Assembly: GCA_039680625.1 (NCBI GenBank)
Contig: JBDKSN010000070.1
Coordinates: forward strand, 1 to 7,002
Reading direction: 5' to 3'
DNA: 7,002 bases
Source: JAAYDS01 sp039680625
Lineage (GTDB): Bacteria > Chloroflexota > Anaerolineae > UBA1429
Below are positions 1 through 5,248 of this stretch, in pieces. Numbering within the stretch: the stretch's first letter is position 1; every line of letters begins with the position of its first letter. A program made the translations under genes and the position numbers. Below the pieces are notes generated by a model. That model was not told the DNA's origin. It saw only the letters and a list, made by a program, of their open reading frames with translations, and searched no databases.

Positions 1-2163
1 CATGCGCTTTGGGGGGTCGCTTTGCTGATCATCCTCGTCGCGGCCGCGCTCCGTTGGCGAAGGAGCGAGGCGCCAACCGCGCGCTGCGCCTGGGCCGCGA
101 CTGCGGTGCTGGCCAGCCTATCGCTCGTGGCGCTGGGTTGTCAGCTTGTCGGTACCGGGGCACTGTCGGCTCGCGTGTGGGCGATGTCTGGCAGCGGGCT
201 AACTGTCTATCTCGCCCTGGCTGCCTCGAGGAACCGCCCCGGCGAGACGACGTGTGGGCGACGGCCCCTCGTCGTGCTACAGATCGCCGCACACCTCGTC
301 GGCCTCACGCTCGTCATCGAGCAAGCGCCTGAACACTGGCCAGTGGTGCTGCTGGCCGCTTTTCTGCTGGTCAGCGCGAGCATAGGTGCGAGGCCCAAGC
401 GGCTCTGTGGAGAGGTGCTCGCCCCGCTGTACCTGCTCTATGCCGCCACTTGGACGCAACTGGCGTTCCGTTGGCTGGGCGTCGATCTGACGCCATATGC
501 AGCAGCGACGTTCCCCAACCCGCTCTCTGCCTGGCTACATCCCGAGGCGCCCCTCGTCGCCGCCGTCGGTTGGTGTTGGTTGCGCGCCATCGGCCAAAGC
601 CACGGGCGATGGCGTACTGTGTTGCTTCTGGCTGTGCCATTCGCGTTGGCGAGCTGGTACTTGGCGACCGTGGCTCGCCATCTCACTACCGGCGTGACCG
701 GCAGTGACCCCTACGGCTATGTGCAGATGGCGGTGGACTTGGTCGTGCACGGTTCTGTGCAACACCAGGTGCCGCTGGCCGAGCTCGCTACTCGCCTTGG
801 CCTACCCACCTGGCCGACGGTGCCTGTGGGCTATAACCCACCTGTCGACGGCAGGGCAGTAGCGGTGTGGCCGCCGGCCTGGTCGGCCCTGTTGGCCGTA
901 GCGGACTGGCTCGGCGGTGAGCGAGCGATGCTCTGGCTAGCCCCTCTGGCACACCTCGCGGCAGGAGTGGTTGGTGGCCTGTTGGGGGCTGAGCTTGCCC
1001 AGGGCTATGGGCGCCGCGCCCGATGCGTGCTCGGCAGCCTTACGGGCATGCTGTTGCTCACTTCGTATGAAGGGGTCACGCGCAGTCTGGTGCCCATGGC
1101 CGACGCCGCGGCCAGCCTTGGTGCGGCAGCGATGTTTCTGCTGCTGGCCAAGGCGTTGCGGCGTGACCAGTTAGGCTGGAGCCTGGCTGCAGGTGCGCTG
1201 TGGGGCGCCAGCTATGCCCTCCGCCACCCGCAGCTCGCGCTCGGGTTCGGCGGCCTTTGCCTACTGCTGGTTCCCGATCGTGGTTGGGGGCGGCGTGTGG
1301 CCCACTTGGGCCTGTTCGGGCTGGGCGCGCTTATTCTGGCGAGCCCGGATCTCGCCTTTCACGCCCATGCCTTAGGCTCGCCATGGCGCACCGAGTCTGG
1401 CGAGTGGTTCTTACTCTCACTCAGGAATGTGCCCGCCAACTGGCACGCCCTCTGGCAAGACGGTTGGTGGCGGCTCAACGAGTGGGGCTATCTGTGGCCG
1501 GTGATCCTGGCTGGGGTCGTGGTGACACTGCGGTCGCCGCGCAACCGTCTCGCTTACTTGGCTCTGTTGCTGGGCTATGGCAGTGGCTTACTGCTCAACC
1601 TTTGCTATGGCGCGCTACGCCTGCGCGACTTGACGCCGGTCTTTGCCTGGCTGGCCATTCTGGCAGCGCAGGGCGCTTGGGCCTTGGCAGAGCAGGCGAG
1701 GCAGCGCTGGCCGCGACATCTGCGGACGTTGTTGGCCGTCGCCCTCGCCCTGAGCCTGGGTGCGCGCAGCGCCGACACGCTACGCCTGCCAACCCAGACG
1801 CGGGTGTGGACTTTTGGTGCGATGACAAACGACGAGCGCGTTGGCCTCGAAAGCCTCAGCGCGCTCACCCCAAGCAATGCCGTCATCGCCACGGGCTTGA
1901 ATGCCGGCGCTGTCCAGCTGTATGGCCACCGAGAGACTCTGCGCCCGGCGTCGTGGACGGCCGATGAGTGCCAACGGATGCTCACCGCCCTTCAGCAGGA
2001 ACAGCGCCCGCTCTATGTGCTCGACGACGGACAGGAGATGGCCACCTGGGTTGCGCAGGGCCTGGTGCTCCTACAACAGGTGGCCATCCTCGACATCCCG
2101 CGCCTCGGGCTGGGTGGCCAACACGAAGCTGGCCCTGGTATTCTCTACTGCGTGGCGCCCTGA
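1..2163 (+). CDS. GT-C fold membrane glycosyltransferase (PMT/ArnT, GT39-like), 5' end missing
   Basis: Integral membrane protein that probably moves a sugar from a lipid-phosphate carrier to an acceptor on the outer face of the cytoplasmic membrane. The frame is open from the first base, so the true start probably lies upstream. The TTG at 22 follows a G-run but falls inside a hydrophobic helix, so I do not take it as the start. Numbering from the first codon: about eight hydrophobic segments fill residues 1-225. A GT-C-like loop follows with TGSDPYGY (D236 is the candidate catalytic acid), then WPPAW at 290-294, which recalls the (Y/W)PPG(Y/W) element of the PMT/GT39 families. PMADAAASL lies near 366 and YALRHPQLAL near 405, followed by more helices. 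After about residue 595 comes a soluble tail with the LTPSNAVIATG...GAVQLYGHRETLRP pattern seen at the C-terminus of many such proteins. The acceptor and sugar cannot be told. The class is fairly sure, the substrate is not. The last 19 bases overlap the 3' end of ftsH on the other strand. Confidence 0.75.
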   Translation, partial: HALWGVALLIILVAAALRWRRSEAPTARCAWAATAVLASLSLVALGCQLVGTGALSARVWAMSGSGLTVYLALAASRNRPGETTCGRRPLVVLQIAAHLVGLTLVIEQAPEHWPVVLLAAFLLVSASIGARPKRLCGEVLAPLYLLYAATWTQLAFRWLGVDLTPYAAATFPNPLSAWLHPEAPLVAAVGWCWLRAIGQSHGRWRTVLLLAVPFALASWYLATVARHLTTGVTGSDPYGYVQMAVDLVVHGSVQHQVPLAELATRLGLPTWPTVPVGYNPPVDGRAVAVWPPAWSALLAVADWLGGERAMLWLAPLAHLAAGVVGGLLGAELAQGYGRRARCVLGSLTGMLLLTSYEGVTRSLVPMADAAASLGAAAMFLLLAKALRRDQLGWSLAAGALWGASYALRHPQLALGFGGLCLLLVPDRGWGRRVAHLGLFGLGALILASPDLAFHAHALGSPWRTESGEWFLLSLRNVPANWHALWQDGWWRLNEWGYLWPVILAGVVVTLRSPRNRLAYLALLLGYGSGLLLNLCYGALRLRDLTPVFAWLAILAAQGAWALAEQARQRWPRHLRTLLAVALALSLGARSADTLRLPTQTRVWTFGAMTNDERVGLESLSALTPSNAVIATGLNAGAVQLYGHRETLRPASWTADECQRMLTALQQEQRPLYVLDDGQEMATWVAQGLVLLQQVAILDIPRLGLGGQHEAGPGILYCVAP

Positions 2164-3980
2164 GTCTCCTCCACGATGGCACGCACCCGATCGCCCGAGA
2201 TGCTCTCTTGCTCCTGGAGCTCAGTAGCGACCTGGTCCAGCGCCACCCGGTGCGTCGTCAACAGCTCAGTTGCCCTGTCCTGCGCCTCTTCGACCAGCCG
2301 ACGGATTTCGGCGTCGATCTGGGCCTGCGTCTCGGGAGAGAGATTGCCACGCAGGGCGAGTTGGATATTGAGATAGTTGGGCCCCGCCCCCTCGGCATAG
2401 CGCACTGGGCCCAGCGCTTCGGTCATACCAAACTCGGTGACCATGCGTCGAGCCAGCTCGGTGGCGCGCTCCAGATCATTGGCCGCGCCGGTCGTGGCCT
2501 CGTGAAAGACCAACAGCTCGGCCGCGCGCCCGCCGAGCATCACGGCCAGCCGGTCGCGAAGCTCGGCCTCGCTCATCAGGTATTGATCCTCTTCAGGCAT
2601 CTGCATGGTGTAGCCGAGTGCCCCTTTGGCCGTGGGGATGATGCTCACTTTGTGCACTTGCTCAGCAGTGGGCAGCAGCGCGGCCACGAGCGCGTGCCCT
2701 GACTCGTGATAGGCCACCTTGCGGCGCACCTCGCCGCGCAAGGGCATCTTCTTTTGCAGGCCCGCGACCACGCGCTCGATGGCGAGGTCGAAGTCGTTCA
2801 TGTTGACGCTATCGGCATTACGCCGCACCGCCAGCAAAGCCGCCTCGTTGACGATGTTGGCGAGGTCAGCGCCGGAAAAGCCCGGCGTGATCTTGGCCAA
2901 GCGAGCCAGATCAACGTCAGGAGCGAGGGGCACCTTGCGCGTATGAATACGGAGGATTTGCAGACGGCCTTCCTCAGTAGGTAAGGTCACTTGGATCTGA
3001 CGGTCAAAGCGACCTGGCCGCAGCAAGGCTGGGTCGAGCACTTCGGGCCGGTTGCTGGCCGCCATGATGACCACGCCCACATTCGACTCAAAGCCATCCA
3101 TCTCTGAGAGCAGCTGGTTCAGCGTTTGCTCGCGTTCGTCATTCGTAGTGATAGCGCCGGGACCGGAGCGAGACTGCCCGATGGCGTCGATCTCGTCGAT
3201 AAAGACGATGCAGGGCGCTTTGGCCTTGGCCTGTTGAAATAGGTCACGGACGCGCGCCGCGCCCACGCCTACGAACATCTCGACGAAATCCGAGCCGCTG
3301 ATCGAAAAGAACGGCACCCCCGCCTCGCCTGCGGTCGCACGAGCGAGCAGCGTCTTGCCGGTGCCCGGAGGCCCAACCAGCAGCACGCCTTTGGGCAGCT
3401 TGGCGCCGAGGCGTGTGAACTTGGCCGGATCCTTGAGAAACTCGATGATCTCGCGCAGCTCGACCTGCACCTCGTCGGCGCCGCCAACATCGGCGAACTT
3501 GACCCCGGTCATCTCCCCGGCGATCTCTTTCGCCCTGCTCCGGCCAAAGTTCATCACCCCGCCGGGGACACCTGCTCCGCCCATGTGCCGGAAGAGCAGC
3601 ATGCCGATGAGCAGCATGGGCAAGAAGGGGATGATAAAGCCCAATATGCCGGTCAGTGTGCTATTGGCCGGCGGCATGGCACTAAAAGTGACCCCTGCCG
3701 CCACCAGGTCACCCACCAAGTCAGGGTCCTCAATGCGCACTACATTGAACATCTGCCCGTCAGGCTCGTTGGCGCGGGTATAGTAGATGCGCTCGCTTTC
3801 GAGGACGACCTCCTTGATGTTGCCCTCCGCCAGATCCTGGCGGAACTGGCTGTAGGGCACCTCTTGCTGCTGGCGAACGAGAGGGATGAACAGCAGGCTC
3901 TGAAAGAGCCAGGCGACAAGAAGTGCTAACAACAAATACCCTATCGAAAAACCATAGCGACGACGGTCATTCTGTTTCAT
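2145..3980 (-). CDS. ftsH: ATP-dependent zinc metalloprotease FtsH
   Basis: Membrane-anchored AAA+ protease that forms hexamers, unfolds damaged or regulated membrane and cytosolic proteins, and degrades them. It is complete at 611 residues, slightly shorter than E. coli FtsH (about 645). Domains in order: a basic N-terminus, TM1 about 12-34, an extracytoplasmic domain about 35-107 with the usual VPYSQF opening, TM2 about 109-130, an AAA+ module about 160-405, and an M41 peptidase module about 410-605. Visible motifs are Walker A GPPGTGKT at 203-210, the pore loop MFVGVG at 235-240, Walker B IVFIDE at 258-263, the second region of homology RPGRFDRQ at 321-328 with likely arginine fingers R321 and R324, and the zinc site HESGH at 425-429 with the likely third ligand D502 in AANDLERAT. 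The middle residue of HExxH is Ser where Ala is usual; this is a tolerated variant. The C-terminal tail is a charged helix. The ATG at 3980 is preceded by a near-perfect Shine-Dalgarno sequence. Monocistronic as far as the window shows. Confidence 0.98.
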   Translation of the reverse strand: MKQNDRRRYGFSIGYLLLALLVAWLFQSLLFIPLVRQQQEVPYSQFRQDLAEGNIKEVVLESERIYYTRANEPDGQMFNVVRIEDPDLVGDLVAAGVTFSAMPPANSTLTGILGFIIPFLPMLLIGMLLFRHMGGAGVPGGVMNFGRSRAKEIAGEMTGVKFADVGGADEVQVELREIIEFLKDPAKFTRLGAKLPKGVLLVGPPGTGKTLLARATAGEAGVPFFSISGSDFVEMFVGVGAARVRDLFQQAKAKAPCIVFIDEIDAIGQSRSGPGAITTNDEREQTLNQLLSEMDGFESNVGVVIMAASNRPEVLDPALLRPGRFDRQIQVTLPTEEGRLQILRIHTRKVPLAPDVDLARLAKITPGFSGADLANIVNEAALLAVRRNADSVNMNDFDLAIERVVAGLQKKMPLRGEVRRKVAYHESGHALVAALLPTAEQVHKVSIIPTAKGALGYTMQMPEEDQYLMSEAELRDRLAVMLGGRAAELLVFHEATTGAANDLERATELARRMVTEFGMTEALGPVRYAEGAGPNYLNIQLALRGNLSPETQAQIDAEIRRLVEEAQDRATELLTTHRVALDQVATELQEQESISGDRVRAIVEETQGATQ

Positions 3981-3982
3981 GG

Positions 3983-3992
3983 CACCTCCTTA
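3983..3992 (-). promoter_or_regulatory. Strong ribosome binding site of ftsH
   Basis: Read on the minus strand this is TAAGGAGGTG, matching the 16S rRNA anti-Shine-Dalgarno sequence over ten bases. Four bases separate GGAGG from the ATG. It fixes the ftsH start at 3980 and implies efficient translation. Confidence 0.9.
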
Positions 3993-4004
3993 TGGACGGT
4001 GATC

Positions 4005-4017
4005 TCGCGTGACGCGA
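4005..4017. repeat. Palindrome TCGCGT-G-ACGCGA upstream of ftsH
   Basis: Perfect 6+1+6 inverted repeat about 12 bases upstream of the ftsH Shine-Dalgarno sequence. As RNA it could form a five-pair GC-rich hairpin with a three-base loop; as DNA it could be a dimeric regulator site. In GC-rich DNA such a palindrome may also occur by chance. Confidence 0.4.
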
Positions 4018-4046
4018 CTGCTGTTCGGACGCCAGCGCCCGCACAG

Positions 4047-4060
4047 TCCGGGATTCCGGA
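4047..4060. repeat. Short inverted repeat TCCGG-GATT-CCGGA in the ftsH leader
   Basis: Five-base perfect arms around a four-base loop. It overlaps the first copy of the AGTCC-type repeat. It is small and could be chance on its own; it is listed because it belongs to a cluster of four such elements between 4005 and 4164. Confidence 0.3.
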
Positions 4061-4072
4061 TGCGTTGCCAGG

Positions 4073-4091
4073 CTCTAGTCCGAATCTAGAG
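4073..4091. repeat. Inverted repeat CTCTAG-N7-CTAGAG in the ftsH leader
   Basis: Six-base perfect arms with a seven-base spacer. CTAG is generally an uncommon tetranucleotide in bacterial genomes, so two copies arranged as mirrored arms here are slightly more notable than the arm length suggests. It could be an operator or a leader hairpin for ftsH. Confidence 0.35.
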
Positions 4092-4128
4092 TCCCGAATG
4101 GGCCCACCAGGAACCACGTGCTCTGGCC

Positions 4129-4164
4129 TTTCCGCGCTCGAACACAGTCCAGGCCGCGCGGAAA
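4129..4164. repeat. Inverted repeat TTTCCGCGC-N18-GCGCGGAAA
   Basis: Nine-base perfect arms (4129-4137 and 4156-4164) with an 18-base spacer, about 150 bases upstream of the ftsH start. This is the longest dyad in the intergenic region. It has no downstream T-run on either strand, so it is not an obvious intrinsic terminator. It may be a leader RNA structure of ftsH or a protein-binding dyad. Confidence 0.45.
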
Positions 4165-4403
4165 CTCGCCCTGTCGCGATGAACGATAGCGATTCGACTC
4201 ACAGGATCGGCGAACCGTGGTCTCGAACGCACACGGCCGGGTGGCATCGGCCCACTCATTCACCGCCCATCGACGGTGTTGGTTCACCAGTAATACTATT
4301 GTGGCATGGAGGTCGGCTGTCAGCAAATGCTGCTGGTTGCAGGCGCCCTGACCCATGAGGTGTACTCGCCTGGTGACGCATACCCGCCACTGGCGACAAA
4401 GCC

Positions 4404-4432
4404 TTGGCTCGGCCTCGGCGCCATGATATACT
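4404..4432 (+). promoter_or_regulatory. Sigma-70-type promoter for the DUF6062-like/ATPase pair
   Basis: A -35 element TTGGCT (4404-4409, four of six consensus bases) and a -10 element TATACT (4427-4432, five of six) are separated by exactly 17 bases. A TG dinucleotide at 4424-4425 makes an extended -10. Transcription would start near 4439, giving a leader of about 20 nucleotides before the GTG at 4459. The in-frame ATG codons at 4306 and 4423 would then lie outside the transcript, so the promoter also helps decide the gene start. Confidence 0.65.
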
Positions 4433-4448
4433 ATCCCAAAGAAGGCAG

Positions 4449-4455
4449 AAGGGGT
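4449..4455 (+). promoter_or_regulatory. Ribosome binding site deciding the GTG start at 4459
   Basis: AAGGGGT ends three bases before the GTG; the purine run AAGGGG leaves a four-base spacer, which is rather short. It is a partial match to AAGGAGGT. No comparable site precedes the upstream ATG codons at 4306 or 4423. Confidence 0.55.
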
Positions 4456-4458
4456 GCG

Positions 4459-5220
4459 GTGAAAACTCAAGGCAAGCATACGCCCTATTTCGAGCTGGTG
4501 GATGCTCAGGCACAGGCGGGCTGTCCGATCTGTCGGCTGGTTTACAAGGCCTGTGATCGCTTTCTAGACGCCATCCTATATGAAGCCACACTGGACCCCA
4601 AGGTGCGCCTCGAACTCAAACACTCGCACGGCTTTTGCCCCGAGCACGTTGAGATGATGCGCGCCAAGCCAGGTCGGGCTTTGGGCGTCGCCCTGATCTA
4701 TCGCGATGCCCTGCGTATGCTCACCGAAGCGCTAGACGCCGCTCCACGCCAGCCGTCCTCTCTGCGTGAACGCCTGGGCGCGCGCACCAAGGGCCGCGAT
4801 GTCCGTGCTCTGGAGCCCGATCAACCCTGTCCGGCGTGTAAGATCAAGGAAAGCGCCGCTGCAGATTACATCAGTCTGCTGCTCGACCATCTCGACGATG
4901 AGACGCTCTACGCCGCGTATGCTGCCGGTGATGGGCTGTGTTTGCCGCATCTGCGCCAGGCCGTGGCCCGCGTGAAAGAGCCAGAGACGCTGCGTCGCCT
5001 GGTTGAGCCCCAGGTCGAACGATATAAGGCGATGTTGATCGATCTGGACGAGTACATTCGCAAGCGCGATCATCGCTTTCGGAATGAGCCAATGGGTCCC
5101 GAGGGCGATGTCTGGTTGCGCGTGATGAATGCCATCACGGGTGGCGCTGGTCTGGGCATGAGTGCCAAGCACGGGGGGCGACACTCCAAGGATGTCGGCA
5201 GCGGGGTTGGCGAATTGTAG
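4459..5220 (+). CDS. DUF6062-like protein with duplicated CxxC...CxxH motifs
   Basis: Predicted soluble protein of 253 residues starting at GTG. It resembles the DUF6062 family, for which I know no established function: the opening HTPYFELVDAQ, then CPIC, then GFCPEH is the typical order. Four metal-ligand-like pairs are visible: C22/C25, C60/H63, C124/C127 and C161/H164. These form two C-x2-C...C-x2-H units whose equivalent residues lie about 101 residues apart, so the protein looks like an internal duplication and each half could bind one zinc. The region between the halves and the stretch from about 168 to 205 are charged and probably helical. The C-terminal 25 residues are Gly-rich and probably disordered. 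There is no signal peptide or membrane helix. The start is chosen because the upstream extension would run through the promoter and because the family similarity begins here. It is the first gene of a likely operon, with the ATPase gene starting 28 bases after its stop. Family assignment is fairly sure; biochemical role unknown. Confidence 0.85.
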   Translation: MKTQGKHTPYFELVDAQAQAGCPICRLVYKACDRFLDAILYEATLDPKVRLELKHSHGFCPEHVEMMRAKPGRALGVALIYRDALRMLTEALDAAPRQPSSLRERLGARTKGRDVRALEPDQPCPACKIKESAAADYISLLLDHLDDETLYAAYAAGDGLCLPHLRQAVARVKEPETLRRLVEPQVERYKAMLIDLDEYIRKRDHRFRNEPMGPEGDVWLRVMNAITGGAGLGMSAKHGGRHSKDVGSGVGEL

Positions 5221-5234
5221 AGGCCACCCAGGGT

Positions 5235-5242
5235 GAGGGGAG
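5235..5242 (+). promoter_or_regulatory. Ribosome binding site of the HerA-like ATPase gene
   Basis: GAGGGGAG lies six bases before the ATG at 5249, within the 28-base gap after the DUF6062-like stop codon. It supports this start and separate initiation inside a shared transcript. Confidence 0.7.
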
Positions 5243-5248
5243 AGCAAT

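Larger units (their letters stand above)
4045..4099. repeat. Three degenerate copies of an AGTCC(C/G)GAAT-like motif
   Basis: Copies read AGTCCGGGATT (4045-4055), AGTCCGAAT (4077-4085) and AGTCCCGAAT (4090-4099). The last two are thirteen bases apart and differ by one inserted C. They lie between 65 and 120 bases upstream of the ftsH start codon. They may be regulator binding sites or a decayed tandem duplication. Function is unknown. Confidence 0.35.
3981..4458. other. Divergent intergenic region between ftsH and the DUF6062-like gene
   Basis: These 478 bases contain no convincing gene; the open frames across them have no family resemblance and no supporting ribosome sites. The right end holds the promoter and ribosome site of the rightward gene pair. 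The left 180 bases, read toward ftsH, hold four short inverted repeats and three copies of an AGTCC-centred motif, annotated separately. I found no clear ftsH promoter. The best minus-strand candidate is CTGACA (4318-4323) with TAGTAT (4293-4298), but its 19-base spacer is long and the call is weak; it would give a leader of roughly 300 nucleotides. No CIRCE heat-shock operator, T-box or tRNA structure is recognisable. Bases about 4165-4290 show nothing I can name. Confidence 0.7.

Noticed and set aside
22..24. TTG as the true start of the glycosyltransferase gene
   Set aside because: A G-run precedes it at a plausible distance, but the in-frame upstream codons encode the first half of the same hydrophobic helix, so a start beyond the window is more likely. 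Not fully excluded.
1200..1967. Open frame of 255 codons in another + frame inside the glycosyltransferase gene
   Set aside because: The product is Arg/Ala/Pro-rich with no motif, and the overlapped frame carries clear GT-C features and membrane helices.
1968..2702. Open frame of 244 codons on the + strand opposite ftsH
   Set aside because: It runs antisense to unmistakable FtsH peptidase coding sequence and shows no family motif; an open frame caused by GC-rich codon use.
3981..4164. CIRCE or other known heat-shock operator upstream of ftsH
   Set aside because: The TTAGCACTC-N9-GAGTGCTAA pattern is absent and the dyads present do not resemble it.
4185..4240. T-arm-like GTTCGAGAC and GAGTCGAATC strings on the minus strand, suggesting a tRNA
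   Set aside because: No acceptor stem, anticodon arm or D-arm could be paired around them.
3999..4358. Possible small genes in the intergenic region (119 codons on +, and 134 codons on - at 4075-4479)
   Set aside because: Neither has a good ribosome site or recognisable domain. The minus frame crosses the promoter and start of the DUF6062-like gene.
4306..4458. Longer N-terminus for the DUF6062-like protein from ATG 4306 or ATG 4423
   Set aside because: The extension covers the -35 and -10 elements, lacks a Shine-Dalgarno sequence, and the family-like sequence begins just after GTG 4459.
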